From NCBI GenBank assembly GCA_002413265.1, contig DHWR01000157.1, forward strand, positions 1-27,015: a stretch of DNA of 27,015 nt. The letters run 5' to 3'. A program made the position numbers and the translations under genes. Below the pieces are notes generated by a model that ran no database searches, had not been told where the DNA came from, and was given only the letters and a program-made list of their open reading frames with translations. Positions 1-8,444 of this stretch are shown piece by piece. Positions within the stretch are counted from its first letter, which is position 1, and every line of letters starts with the position of its first letter. The DNA is from Chloroflexi bacterium UBA5177 (GTDB lineage Bacteria; Chloroflexota; UBA5177).

Positions 1-141
1 GGGTCCCGAGGCAATCTCGAGATCCTTGATCATCCCGAGAGAGACGATGTCGCGGTGCAGATCCGGATCGATAATCTCGCGCAAGGCGTCTAGAACCTGC
101 TCCTTGCCGACCGTCTCTTCTTTCTTCTTGTTGAGTAGCAT
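1..141 (-). CDS. mrp: Mrp/NBP35-type Fe-S cluster carrier, N-terminal MIP18 domain (partial)
   Basis: Only the first 47 codons are in the window; the gene continues off the left edge. The visible protein is a short basic head (LLNKKKEE) followed by an MIP18/DUF59-like segment, with VLDALREIIDPDLHRD at about residues 16-31 and IVSLGMIKDLEI after it. That pattern is typical of the N-terminal domain of Mrp-family P-loop proteins, which carry or insert Fe-S clusters in the cytoplasm. A stand-alone SufT/PaaD-like DUF59 protein is possible because the ATPase part is not visible. The ATG at 141 has GAGG five bases upstream, which decides the start. The gene lies downstream of the ftsZ terminator, so it probably has its own promoter in 142-390, but I found no convincing -35/-10 pair there and no other feature. 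Confidence 0.7.
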   Translation of the reverse strand, partial: MLLNKKKEETVGKEQVLDALREIIDPDLHRDIVSLGMIKDLEIASGP

Positions 142-390
142 CAAAACCTCATAGATATCAAAAGGAAGCGCCGCGCTAACAGTGGGGATCGCCCCGCAGT
201 GAGGCGAGCTTATGTTTCGCAGAGCCTCGAGTGGGAGCACCCAAGTCTACAGTCACGGCAAGGTGTGAGCGGTCAGTGCCCACGAACCGCAAAGCATGCC
301 CCCTGAGCCCAGCGGCCGGCCCGCCATGCCGCTCAAAATGCAGCGTCCCAGTGCTGCCAAATCAACGCTCGCCTCCCGCTGAGGCAGCGC

Positions 391-424
391 AAAAAGAGGG
401 GCCTGTGCACAGCACAGGCCCCTC
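391..424 (-). terminator. Intrinsic terminator of the dcw operon
   Basis: A perfect 13-bp stem (arms 396-408 and 412-424, GAGGGGCCTGTGC and its complement) with a three-base loop is followed on the minus strand by five T (391-395). It sits 14 bp past the ftsZ stop. This is a textbook rho-independent terminator ending the dcw transcript and separating it from the mrp-like gene. Confidence 0.93.
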
Positions 425-437
425 ATAAGAATCATAC

Positions 438-1658
438 TCAGCGCCGGCGAATAAACGCCGGGATGTCATAGTCATCGTCGCCCTCGTCGGTCGATGGCGA
501 GTTGTAAGCCGGCCTGGTCCTCGGCTCTGCCCGCGGCTCGTCTCGAGACGCCGCCGGCTGCTCCGGACGCAGCGAGTCAACCGGCGTCTCGGTCGTCGGC
601 TGCTCGTAGAAAGACGATCGTGGCCGAACCGCGTCTCTGGTCTGTCGTGCACCCCGGCTGACTGTGTTGGTGCGGCCCTCGAATCCGGTGGCAATCACGG
701 TGATCTGGATCTCATCGCCCAGGCGCTCGTCGATGACCGCGCCGAAGATGATGTTGGCATCCGGATCTGCGGCTTCCTGGATCACCTTGGCGGCCTGATT
801 CACCTCGTGCAGCGTGTAATCGCTACCCGCGATGTTGAACAGCACTCCCTTGGCGCCGGAGATCGAGACTTCCAACAGCGGGCTAGAGATAGCTGCCTGC
901 GCTGCATCCGCCGCTCGGTTTTCACCCGCGGCGCGGCCGATGGCCATGAGGGCCGATCCCGCGTGCGACATGATCGCTTTGACGTCCGCAAAGTCCAGAT
1001 TAATCATTCCGGGCTTGGTGATCGTATCCGAAATGCCCTGAATGCCCTGATGAAGCACTTCGTCGGCAAGGGCGAAGGCGTCGACCATCGACATCTTCTG
1101 GTCGGCCACCGTGAGCAGCCTGTCGTTGGGAATAGTAATCAGGGCGTCGACCCGATCCTTCAGGCCCCCTACGCCCTCCTCGGCTGCTGTTCGGCGTCGC
1201 GATCCTTCAAATGAGAACGGCTTCGTGACAACTCCGACCGTCAGCGCGCCGACATCCTGTGCGATCTGCGCCACGATTGGCGCCGCGCCAGTTCCGGTCC
1301 CGCCTCCCATGCCCGCCGTGATAAAGACCATGTCGGCGCCTCGAAGGGCCTCATAAATTTCCTCGCTGGTCTCTTCGGCCGCCTTCTGTCCGATAGAGGG
1401 GTTGCCTCCGGCGCCAAGACCGCGGGTCAGCTTCTCGCCTATCTGAATCCTATTTTCAGCCTGCGCCTCTTGCAGCGCCTGGCTGTCGGTGTTGACGGTT
1501 ATGAAGTCGACACCTTGCACCTGACTCTTGATCATGCGGTTGACGGCGTTGGTTCCTCCGCCGCCGACGCCAACTACCTTGATGTTTGCGTGGAGATGGT
1601 CACCCCCCATGCCGGCTCCTCTCTTGTCCGGATCCCGGAACGGTCGCATGTTATCCAA
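438..1658 (-). CDS. ftsZ: Cell division protein FtsZ
   Basis: FtsZ is the tubulin-like GTPase that polymerises into the cytoplasmic Z ring and recruits the divisome. All diagnostic parts are present in 406 residues. They are the N-terminal nucleotide loop [12 protein letters not shown] (31-42), the tubulin signature GGGTGTG (118-124), the T7 synergy loop NLDFADVK (220-227) whose acidic residues complete the GTPase site, a proline/arginine-rich linker (about 335-395), and a C-terminal peptide [12 protein letters not shown] that binds FtsA. Length is normal. The start is probably the TTG at 1658, because GGGAGGAG lies six bases upstream; the ATG at 1649 would be 15 bases from it and would remove three residues. 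It is the last gene of the dcw operon, 34 bp after ftsA. Confidence 0.98.
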   Translation of the reverse strand: MDNMRPFRDPDKRGAGMGGDHLHANIKVVGVGGGGTNAVNRMIKSQVQGVDFITVNTDSQALQEAQAENRIQIGEKLTRGLGAGGNPSIGQKAAEETSEEIYEALRGADMVFITAGMGGGTGTGAAPIVAQIAQDVGALTVGVVTKPFSFEGSRRRTAAEEGVGGLKDRVDALITIPNDRLLTVADQKMSMVDAFALADEVLHQGIQGISDTITKPGMINLDFADVKAIMSHAGSALMAIGRAAGENRAADAAQAAISSPLLEVSISGAKGVLFNIAGSDYTLHEVNQAAKVIQEAADPDANIIFGAVIDERLGDEIQITVIATGFEGRTNTVSRGARQTRDAVRPRSSFYEQPTTETPVDSLRPEQPAASRDEPRAEPRTRPAYNSPSTDEGDDDYDIPAFIRRR

Positions 1659-1664
1659 TAGTCT

Positions 1665-1672
1665 CTCCTCCC
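1665..1672 (-). promoter_or_regulatory. Ribosome-binding site favouring a TTG start for ftsZ
   Basis: GGGAGGAG on the minus strand is a near-perfect Shine-Dalgarno sequence six bases before TTG (1658) but 15 bases before the first ATG (1649). The spacing favours the TTG. It is one of the strongest ribosome-binding sites in the cluster, consistent with a need for high FtsZ output. Confidence 0.7.
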
Positions 1673-1692
1673 TATGTTGGATTGAGCCGCGC

Positions 1693-2925
1693 CTATGTGA
1701 GGAACGACCGGAATAAATCCCGGATCCGACTCACACCTTTCCATTCGAAGGACATCGGCGCCGCCGCGCCGCTTTCATCAGTATGGTATGCCGCCCATAG
1801 CAAAAGTCCAATGGTCGTGGCGTAGGCAGGACGCATGATACTGTCTGTGAGCCCTATCGCGCCTGTCGGGATTCCCACTCTAACCGGTAACCCAAGGACC
1901 TCCCTCCCGAGCTGGCGCACGTCTCGAAGCTCGGCGGTGCCCCCGGCCAGCACTACGCCGGCGGGCAGGTGGTTCGCAAAGCCGGCCCGTCGAATCTCCG
2001 ATTCGATGAGGCTGTAGATCTCCTGCATTCGCGACTCGATGATCTCGGCAACGAGGCGTCGCGAGACAAGGTCGGGTTCATCTGCCCCAAACACTCGGAT
2101 TTCGATCGCCTCGTTTGGATCGGCCTCTGAGGCGAGCGCGCTGCCATACTCGATCTTGATGCGCTCAGCCTCGAGAAACGGCGCTTGCAGTCCCAGGGTG
2201 AGGTCGTTGGTTATGTGGTTTCCGGCCACACTCACCGACCCGGTGTGCGTCACTCCCCCGTCCGCGAAGATTGCGACGTCCGTTGTCCCGCCACCCACGT
2301 CGGCAAGCGCGACGCCGATTTCCTTCTCGGCTGAGCTCAATATCGATTCGCTCGAGGCCAGTGGCTGCAGGATCAGGTCGTCGATCTGAAGGCCCGCACG
2401 GTTCACGCAGCGCACGAGGTTTGAGATCGCGGTCGTGCCCCCGGTGACGATGTGCATCTCCGCCTCCAGCCGGCGCCCGGCCATGCCGACCGGGTCTCGC
2501 ACGCCGTCCTGGCCATCCAGCGTGTAGCCACGGGGCAGCACATGGATGATCTCGCGGTCGTTGGTAATCGCCTGGACGCGCGCGGCTTCCATGGCACGCT
2601 CCACGTCCCCTTCAGTAATCTCTTGGGCGTTCGGCGACATGGCCACCACGCCGCGGCGATTCATGCTGTCTATGTGGGCGCCGGTGACGCCCACGTAGGC
2701 CGAGCCGACCTGGTAGCCTGAAAGTCGCTCGCACTTTCGCACCGACTGCTCGATAGCCTGCGCCGCTTCGTCGATGTTGACGACGACGCCCTTGCGCATG
2801 CCACCCGACGGCGCTGATCCCACTCCGACGATGTTGATCTGCCGGTGCTCGTCTACCTCCGCGATCAGCGTGCAAATCTTCGTCGTGCCGATATCCAGCG
2901 CGACGATGATGTGTTCTCGTGGCAT
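1693..2925 (-). CDS. ftsA: Cell division protein FtsA
   Basis: FtsA is the actin-like ATPase that tethers FtsZ to the membrane. The 410-residue protein starts MPREHIIV and has the first phosphate loop ALDIGTTK (9-16), the second phosphate loop DVGGGTTD (209-216), an adenosine motif (LAGGTAEL) and a C-terminal amphipathic helix ([11 protein letters not shown]) that serves as membrane target sequence. The frame stays open 44 codons further upstream and into the end of ftsQ, but FtsA homology begins at the ATG at 2925, so I place the start there even though no clear Shine-Dalgarno precedes it. The 115-bp gap after ftsQ is the widest within the cluster and may hold a promoter. Presence of FtsA distinguishes this organism from typical Actinobacteria and Cyanobacteria, which lack it. 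Confidence 0.95.
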   Translation of the reverse strand: MPREHIIVALDIGTTKICTLIAEVDEHRQINIVGVGSAPSGGMRKGVVVNIDEAAQAIEQSVRKCERLSGYQVGSAYVGVTGAHIDSMNRRGVVAMSPNAQEITEGDVERAMEAARVQAITNDREIIHVLPRGYTLDGQDGVRDPVGMAGRRLEAEMHIVTGGTTAISNLVRCVNRAGLQIDDLILQPLASSESILSSAEKEIGVALADVGGGTTDVAIFADGGVTHTGSVSVAGNHITNDLTLGLQAPFLEAERIKIEYGSALASEADPNEAIEIRVFGADEPDLVSRRLVAEIIESRMQEIYSLIESEIRRAGFANHLPAGVVLAGGTAELRDVRQLGREVLGLPVRVGIPTGAIGLTDSIMRPAYATTIGLLLWAAYHTDESGAAAPMSFEWKGVSRIRDLFRSFLT

Positions 2926-2960
2926 CAGGGGCTTCGAAGGCAGTCTGGCAAAGTGCCCAC

Positions 2961-2966
2961 AGTATA
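2961..2966 (-). promoter_or_regulatory. Possible -10 box ahead of ftsA
   Basis: TATACT on the minus strand in the ftsQ-ftsA gap matches the sigma70 -10 consensus at five of six positions. No good -35 hexamer lies 16-18 bp upstream. Extra ftsAZ promoters in this position are common in other bacteria, so this is a candidate only. Confidence 0.3.
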
Positions 2967-3040
2967 TACCGCCGCCCAGGGGCTCCGTCGCCTCTAAATC
3001 AGCGCGCCGTCCAGGTATTTTTTGGCGGTTTCGCGCGGGT

Positions 3041-3823
3041 TTATGGACACTGCGCAAACCGCGCGTATGGCGTGCGCTGCCTTAGATCGATGACGATCAA
3101 GGATGGGGCGCAAGCTGCCTTCTTTTTGAGCACGGCCGCGAGGCTTGCTATCCGTGTGTCGAGCAGCTGCGGGCTTCCGCGACCGATCAATGCCCGCCAC
3201 CCGCTTTGTCCCACGATCGTAAGCCCGTGTAACGGGCCGATCTCGAAGCGGGCGATATGCCCGGCCGGAGCGGCAGGAAGCGTCGACCGTGCGTAGCGAA
3301 CCGCCTGCACCACACCCGGACTCAAGGGACTCCCCCGCGCCGGGCCGACGATTACCGGCAGCTTCGTGCTCTTTACCTGGTCGACGATCTGCCCTTGCGG
3401 GTCCACGATGAAGAGCTGCGGTCCACGCTGCCACGCTGCGAACCGCTGGCGCAGTCGAGCGTGGATCACCACTCGATCGGGAAACTCGGTGTCTACCTCG
3501 GTGACCGCGATCTCGCGCACCGACTGCAACCGGGCAATGACTGCGTCCGACCGCACCCGAAAGATGTTGTGGCCCGAGAGGCCCGCGGCAGCCACGATGC
3601 GTTGATTTGGGAGACCCTTTCCCACCACCTGAACTGAGTGAACCTGGAACACGCCTCCGATCGCAGTTGCCAAAAATCCAACACATACGAGCAGAGCGAG
3701 AATTGGCGGCAGCGCGGGATGCTTATGCAGTGGCACGGTCGGAGATTGTTGCCGCGGCTGCTTTCGCTGCAACGTTCTGCGCGTCTCCGGTCGGCTCGAT
3801 CCGCGCCGCGTGGTATCTGTCAC
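3041..3823 (-). CDS. ftsQ: Cell division protein FtsQ/DivIB
   Basis: This is a bitopic membrane protein of the divisome that links early and late division proteins and partners with FtsL. The 260 residues comprise a basic cytoplasmic tail rich in Arg (about 1-35), one transmembrane segment (about 38-59, ILALLVCVGFLATAIGG), a POTRA domain starting FQVHSVQVVG, and an extracytoplasmic beta domain with FPDRVVIHARLRQ. The C-terminal tail is short. The GTG at 3823 overlaps the murB stop as GTGA, which I take as the start; another in-frame GTG at 3865 lies inside murB. Sequence conservation of this family is low, so the call rests on topology, the POTRA-like segment and the position between murB and ftsA. 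Confidence 0.9.
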   Translation of the reverse strand: MTDTTRRGSSRPETRRTLQRKQPRQQSPTVPLHKHPALPPILALLVCVGFLATAIGGVFQVHSVQVVGKGLPNQRIVAAAGLSGHNIFRVRSDAVIARLQSVREIAVTEVDTEFPDRVVIHARLRQRFAAWQRGPQLFIVDPQGQIVDQVKSTKLPVIVGPARGSPLSPGVVQAVRYARSTLPAAPAGHIARFEIGPLHGLTIVGQSGWRALIGRGSPQLLDTRIASLAAVLKKKAACAPSLIVIDLRQRTPYARFAQCP

Positions 3824-4803
3824 GCCGCGTCGCCCAGAACCGGCTCCAATTCCTCCGGCCTCCACCGCCCAACGAACTGAACCTCCGGCTGAAGATCAAC
3901 CCCGTACGTGCGGAACACCGTGTCGCGAGCCAGCCGGATGAGAGCGAGCACGTCTGTGGCGATTGCTCCCCCGGCATTGAGAATGAAGTTGGCGTGCAGC
4001 GGCGAGATTTGTGCGCCGCCAATCCGGTGGCCTTTGAGGCCCGCGGCCTCCACCAGGCGACCGGCGAAATCTCCCGGAGGGTTGGTGAAGGTGGAGCCCG
4101 CCGAGGCCTCCTTCACGGGCTGCGTGCGGAGTCTATGCCGGCGCAGCTCTTCTACCTTGTTCAGCGCCTCCGCCGCGTCGGCGGGATGAATCCTGAACCC
4201 GCACTTAGTGACGACAAGCCGAGACTGCAGAGTATGGGGCGTCTTCAGGAGGCTGTGCCGGTAGTGATACTCCAGGTCGACCGGCAACATGCATCTGCTC
4301 TCCCCGTCGGCGTCGAGCACGTCGGCGTCGATCAGCGCGGCGGCTACGTCGGAGGAGTGCGCTCCCGCGTTGTTGACGACGCCGCCACCCACGGTTCCGG
4401 GTATCGCAATCCCCCACTCCATTCCCGTGAAGCCCCGCTTGGCGCTGTACTGAGCCGCCTTCGCGAAGAAGACCCCGGCACCGCATGCGAGCCGATGGTG
4501 GCCTTCTGCCTCCTCGCTCGATTGCTCGATCGCAATGCCTCGAAGCCGGTTGAGGATCACCAGGCCCTCGATGCCACGATCTGATACCAGCACGTTGTTT
4601 CCGCCCCCAAGCACGAGCCAGGGAATGTCAAAACTTACAGCCGTACGGACGGCGGCCAGCAGGTGGTCCTGATCTTCTGCGACGCAGAGATAGTCGGCGG
4701 GCCCGCCGATCCGCCAGCTGGTGTGTTTGGACATGGGCTCAGCCGTCGACGCGCGGGGCAGCCCGCGAAGTCTCAGGATTTCGACCACGTCATCGACCGT
4801 CAT
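3820..4803 (-). CDS. murB: UDP-N-acetylenolpyruvoylglucosamine reductase MurB
   Basis: MurB is the cytoplasmic flavoenzyme that reduces UDP-GlcNAc-enolpyruvate to UDP-MurNAc with NADPH, the second committed step of peptidoglycan synthesis. The 327 residues show the FAD-binding signatures WRIGGPADYL (30-39) and GGGNNVLVSD (66-75), PGTVGGGVVNNAGAH (135-149), YRHS (181-184), the catalytic serine in AGSTFTNP (Ser237), and the C-terminal glutamate in PEVQFVG (Glu307). The spacing looks like type II MurB. Its ATG overlaps the murC stop (ATGA) and its stop overlaps the ftsQ GTG, so it is coupled on both sides. No ddl gene follows it, unlike in several proteobacterial clusters. Confidence 0.97.
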   Translation of the reverse strand: MTVDDVVEILRLRGLPRASTAEPMSKHTSWRIGGPADYLCVAEDQDHLLAAVRTAVSFDIPWLVLGGGNNVLVSDRGIEGLVILNRLRGIAIEQSSEEAEGHHRLACGAGVFFAKAAQYSAKRGFTGMEWGIAIPGTVGGGVVNNAGAHSSDVAAALIDADVLDADGESRCMLPVDLEYHYRHSLLKTPHTLQSRLVVTKCGFRIHPADAAEALNKVEELRRHRLRTQPVKEASAGSTFTNPPGDFAGRLVEAAGLKGHRIGGAQISPLHANFILNAGGAIATDVLALIRLARDTVFRTYGVDLQPEVQFVGRWRPEELEPVLGDAA

Positions 4804-6167
4804 CGCCCGCGCAGTCTCTCGAGAAGTCTGGGTCCGAGGGATCCCACATCCCCCGCTCCCATGGTGATTACAACGTCTAACGGACGAAGATCCCGCGCGA
4901 GTTGGGATACCGTGTCGTTTTCCGTTCCTGTATACATAACACCGGCGTGGTACTGCTTGGTTCGCTCCGCCAGCAGCCTGCCCGATACCCCAAGGGTGTC
5001 GGTCTCTCGCGCCGCGTATACGTCCATGAGGTAGACGGCATCCGCGTCGCCAAACGATCGTGCGAACTCGTCAAGAAATGCCTGGGTCCGGCTGTATGTG
5101 TGCGGCTGGAAAACCGCCACGATTCGCCGCCCGTATCGGGACTTGAGCGCCGCCAGGTTGGACGCGATCTCGGTAGGGTGGTGCGCGTAGTCGTCAATGA
5201 CCAGGACCTGCCCTTCCTCGCCCTTGATCTCAAATCTCCGTTCCACTCCGCTGAAGCTCTTGATGGCCGCACAAATAGACGCGGGTTCCACCCCAGCGCA
5301 ACGCGCGGCGGTAGCAGCGGCCAAAGCGTTGCGAGCGTTGTGCCGTCCGGCCAGCTGCGTGCAATACGTCTCCGGGTGCCCTTCGAACGCCACCTCGAAT
5401 GACGTATGTCCGCCCTTTTCGCGCACCTCGGCAGCTCGCCATTCCCCGGCCTCGAGGCCGTAGGTGAGGACCCGTGCGCGAATCCCGTTGACAACCTCAT
5501 GCATGTGAGGGTCGTCGGCGCATGCGATCACGGTCTGGCTCGTCTCTTTCGCAAACAGGTGAAAAGCTTCTCTGACCGCTTCTGCCGTCCCATAAATGTC
5601 GAGGTGGTCGGGCTCGACTCCGGTTATCACCGAGATTTCAGGGCGAAGATGTAGGAAGGAACGATCGTATTCGTCCGCCTCCACGACCGTCCACTCGCCC
5701 TTGCCCACTCGCGCGTTCGATCCCAGGTTCCAGCCGATGCCACCTATCAGGATTGTCGGGTCCAGCCCGGCCTCGGTCAAGATGTGGCCGATCAGAGCAC
5801 TGGTCGTCGTCTTGCCGTGCGTCCCGGCGACCGCGATTGTCCTCCCTGCGTTTGCGATGGTTGCCAGTAGCACTGCTCTCTTCACGACCGGGATCCCGCG
5901 CTCCTGGGCCGCAACGATTTCGGGATTGTCGGCAGCGGCCGCCGAGGTGACAATTACGAGGTCTGCATCTCCGAGGTGCGAAGCGTCGTGACCTTCCCAA
6001 ACCCGTGCCCCGAGCGCCTGGAGCCCGTCGAGCTGGTCGTTCCACTGCCGGTCTGAGCCCGACACCTCAAAGCCTCTAGCCTGTAGGAATCGCGCAAGCG
6101 CGCTCATGCCGATACCGCCGATTCCTACGAAGTGGACGTGTTTATGGGCCGCCAGATCCAGTGTCAC
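4800..6167 (-). CDS. murC: UDP-N-acetylmuramate--L-alanine ligase MurC
   Basis: MurC is the ATP-dependent cytoplasmic ligase adding L-Ala to UDP-MurNAc. Of 455 residues, the N-terminal domain carries HFVGIGGIGMSALA (12-25). The ATP loop is GTHGKTTTS (115-123). The central domain includes EADEYDRSFL and the metal-binding region, and the C-terminal domain has RRFEIKGE and DDYAHHPTEI. The frame remains open for another 97 codons upstream, but that segment is arginine/glycine-rich, lies over the end of murG and resembles no MurC. The GTG at 6167 overlaps the murG stop as GTGA, has GGAGG ten bases upstream and starts directly before the conserved HKHVHFVG, so I choose it. Confidence 0.97.
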   Translation of the reverse strand: MTLDLAAHKHVHFVGIGGIGMSALARFLQARGFEVSGSDRQWNDQLDGLQALGARVWEGHDASHLGDADLVIVTSAAAADNPEIVAAQERGIPVVKRAVLLATIANAGRTIAVAGTHGKTTTSALIGHILTEAGLDPTILIGGIGWNLGSNARVGKGEWTVVEADEYDRSFLHLRPEISVITGVEPDHLDIYGTAEAVREAFHLFAKETSQTVIACADDPHMHEVVNGIRARVLTYGLEAGEWRAAEVREKGGHTSFEVAFEGHPETYCTQLAGRHNARNALAAATAARCAGVEPASICAAIKSFSGVERRFEIKGEEGQVLVIDDYAHHPTEIASNLAALKSRYGRRIVAVFQPHTYSRTQAFLDEFARSFGDADAVYLMDVYAARETDTLGVSGRLLAERTKQYHAGVMYTGTENDTVSQLARDLRPLDVVITMGAGDVGSLGPRLLERLRGR

Positions 6168-7318
6168 CCAGCCATGTCCTCCACCATGCGGGCCAATCGC
6201 TCCGTGGCGTCGGGAGTCGCTAGCGAGGCAGACGCGGACCTCATCTTCTCTAGACGAGCCGGATCCGAGAGCAATTCCGAGAGCAAAGGCCCGAGACGTG
6301 ACTCGAGCTGTTCGTCCTCTAGTACGACGCCTGCCCCGTGCGCCTCGAGATACTCCGCGTTCTCCCTCTGGTGCACTCCGCGTGCGGGCAGTGGGACGAG
6401 TACTGCCGGCGTCGACGTGGCCGGCAGCTCCCCGAGGACGGAAGCTCCACTTCGGCACAGCGCCAGGTCGGCAGCCGCGAGAGCGTCAGCCATGCGTTGA
6501 TCGTGCAGGTACGGGACAAGGTGATATCGCTCGCGCTGGGATGTCGACAGCACGGCGGCGTCCCTTTGCGCCTCCTCGAACCTGTCGATGCCGGCCACGT
6601 GAATGACATGGCAGTGCTGAAGCAGGGTGCCGAGGGAGCGAACCAGCGCCTGGTTGATGCGCCGGGCTCCCAGCGATCCGCCAAAGACCAGCAGAACCGT
6701 CTCATCCGCTCCTATGGAGTAGGTTGCTCTGCCTCGCTCCCCGGAAGCGGCCGCAAACCACGGTCGCAACGGGTAGCCGGTGACCACCACCTTGTCGCTC
6801 GGTAGGCCTTCGCCCCCCTCGGGTGCCGACACTGCCACCTTCTTGGCCAGCGGCGCCAATTGGCGAATCGCCTTCCCCGCGTGGATGTCACCAGAAAACA
6901 GAATCACAGGAATTCTGAGCAGCCACGCAGCGATGGCAGGGGCAGCGGTCACGTAGCCTCCCGTCCCGAAGACCACATTCGGTCGAGTGTGGCGCAGAAC
7001 CACTAAAGATCGCGCGGCCGCCGTCGGCGTGAGGAAGGCACCTCGAACGGTAAACGGCGGGGCCATGGGAAGGAAGTAGCACTCTATCCCGGTGGCCGGC
7101 ACCACCTTGCGTTCCAGGCCTCCGGTGGATCCCAGGTACACCAGATCAGCTCCGGACGGAGCTTCCTTCTCGACGCCGAGGCTTGCCGAGGGTCCGGAAT
7201 GTGGCGCCCGCCTGCTGTCGCCGGCGACCCCTCGTTCGATCAGGTGCTGGATGATCGACAACGCGGGGTACACGTGGCCCCCCGTCCCTCCGCCCGTAAT
7301 CAGAGCTTTGGCGCGCAC
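6164..7318 (-). CDS. murG: UDP-GlcNAc:lipid II-forming transferase MurG, with an internal insert
   Basis: MurG is the membrane-associated GT28 glycosyltransferase that adds GlcNAc to lipid I to make lipid II. The 384-residue protein has the glycine loop ITGGGTGGHVYPA (7-19), FGTGGYVTAAP, the C-domain loop FGGSLGARRINQAL, and the donor-site region CRSGASVLGELPA followed by HQRENAEYL. Between the first helix (IERG, to residue 30) and LVYLGSTGGLERK (from 59) there are about 25 more residues than MurG usually has, rich in Ser, Gly, Arg and Pro. The first 58 codons are also covered by the open frame of ftsW. GTG at 7318 is preceded by GGGAG at six bases; an ATG at 7336 has no Shine-Dalgarno and would add six residues. 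Confidence 0.95.
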   Translation of the reverse strand: MRAKALITGGGTGGHVYPALSIIQHLIERGVAGDSRRAPHSGPSASLGVEKEAPSGADLVYLGSTGGLERKVVPATGIECYFLPMAPPFTVRGAFLTPTAAARSLVVLRHTRPNVVFGTGGYVTAAPAIAAWLLRIPVILFSGDIHAGKAIRQLAPLAKKVAVSAPEGGEGLPSDKVVVTGYPLRPWFAAASGERGRATYSIGADETVLLVFGGSLGARRINQALVRSLGTLLQHCHVIHVAGIDRFEEAQRDAAVLSTSQRERYHLVPYLHDQRMADALAAADLALCRSGASVLGELPATSTPAVLVPLPARGVHQRENAEYLEAHGAGVVLEDEQLESRLGPLLSELLSDPARLEKMRSASASLATPDATERLARMVEDMAG

Positions 7319-8444
7319 CAACTTCTCCCGTCGCATAGCGTGAGATGTTCAGCAGAATGCCCATGGCCGCCATGCTGACGATGAGCGCGGTCCCGCCGTA
7401 GCTGACAAACGGCAGAGGCACTCCGGTAAACGGGACTGACGATGTTATCACGCCGTAATTGAGCAAGGCTTGAAAGGTAATCCAGCAAGTAATCCCGGAC
7501 GCGAGCAGACGACCGAACTTGTCTGGAGCGGTCATGGAGATACGAATTCCGCGGTAAGCGATGACCAGAAAGAGCAGCAGGATGCCGACGGTGCCGACCA
7601 GTCCGAGCTCCTCGCCGATCACCGCGAGAATGCTGTCCGTGTGCGGCGCCGGAAGCACAGCCTTCTGGACGCTATTCCCAAATCCCGATCCGAACACTCC
7701 TCCCGTGCCCAGGGCCATCAATGCCTGAATCGTATGAAAACCGGTTCGATACGGGTCGCTCCACGGATTGGTAAAGGCCATGAGTCGGTCGTATCGATAG
7801 CTGGATGAGTGGGCGAGGACCCACGCCACGCACACTGCCCCCCCTCCGGCCAGGCTCATGTGCTTCAGCTCTGCCCCTGCAATGAAGTAAACAGACAGCA
7901 TGGTCGCGGCGACGACGATCGTGGTTCCGAGGTCAGGCTGCCGAATGATGAGCAGGCAGATAAAGCCGCTGATCAGGGCGAACGGGAAAAAGCAGGTCTT
8001 GAAATCCCTGACGGCTTCTCCCTTTGAAGCGAGCCATGCGGCCAGGTATAGAACAACGGCAAGCTTGGTGATCTCGCTGGGTTCGATGGTGATTCCTGCC
8101 CCCACCAAGAACCAGCGGCGTGCCCCGTTGGAGGTGTGGCCCAAATGAGGGGTCAGCACGGCCATAAGCATCAGCACAGACAGCGCCAGCATCGGTAGAG
8201 CGATGGACTGGTAACGGTGGTAGTCGACGCGAGTCGCGCAGAATAATCCGACCAGGCCGATTCCAACCCAGAAGACGTCGCGAACAAAGTAGTGGGTCGG
8301 CGTCCCATAATCGGCGTAAGAAGCCGCGATACTCGCGCTGTACACCATCAGCAATCCCAGGGACGCCAGCGCCAGGAAGGCCAGAAGCAGCCAGGTGTCG
8401 GTTCCTCCGGCCAATCGCGAAGCTCGTTGCACGCTACGCTGCAT
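7146..8444 (-). CDS. ftsW: Lipid II polymerase FtsW (SEDS family) with a long overlapping tail
   Basis: FtsW is the polytopic SEDS glycosyltransferase that polymerises lipid II at the septum with FtsI. The protein has about ten hydrophobic segments. SEDS signatures present are GARRWFLVGAGITIEPSEITKL (in the 108-127 area), NPWSDPYRTGFHTIQAL, GNSVQK..LP..HTDSILAVIGEELG (257-281) and PFVSYGGTALI (345-355). The family normally ends soon after NISR (366-369). Here 63 more residues follow, full of Arg, Gly and Pro, and codons 376-432 lie over the start of murG in another frame. Either the tail is real and double-coded or a frameshift hides the true stop. ATG at 8444 has GGAG seven bases upstream and overlaps the murD end by 11 bp. 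Confidence 0.93.
   Translation of the reverse strand: MQRSVQRASRLAGGTDTWLLLAFLALASLGLLMVYSASIAASYADYGTPTHYFVRDVFWVGIGLVGLFCATRVDYHRYQSIALPMLALSVLMLMAVLTPHLGHTSNGARRWFLVGAGITIEPSEITKLAVVLYLAAWLASKGEAVRDFKTCFFPFALISGFICLLIIRQPDLGTTIVVAATMLSVYFIAGAELKHMSLAGGGAVCVAWVLAHSSSYRYDRLMAFTNPWSDPYRTGFHTIQALMALGTGGVFGSGFGNSVQKAVLPAPHTDSILAVIGEELGLVGTVGILLLFLVIAYRGIRISMTAPDKFGRLLASGITCWITFQALLNYGVITSSVPFTGVPLPFVSYGGTALIVSMAAMGILLNISRYATGEVGARQSSDYGRRDGGPRVPRVVDHPAPDRTRGRRRQQAGATFRTLGKPRRREGSSVRS

Noticed and set aside
297..336. GC-rich inverted repeat (AGCGGC/GCCGCT) in the ftsZ-mrp gap
   Set aside because: The stem is only six bp with an 11-base loop and no T tract; chance pairing is likely in DNA of this composition.
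231..435. Short open frames on both strands around the ftsZ terminator
   Set aside because: They run through the terminator hairpin and have no ribosome site or family resemblance.
2926..3057. N-terminal extension of ftsA by 44 codons
   Set aside because: It overlaps the end of ftsQ and includes the TATACT element; FtsA homology starts at [13 protein letters not shown].
3607..4584. 325-codon open frame on the plus strand opposite murB and ftsQ
   Set aside because: It lies entirely antisense to two well-supported genes, has a biased Arg/Pro/Ala composition and no recognisable motif; long antisense frames are expected in GC-rich coding DNA.
6168..6458. N-terminal extension of murC by 97 codons
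   Set aside because: The segment is out-of-frame translation of murG, Arg/Gly-rich, and MurC conservation begins right after the GTG at 6167.
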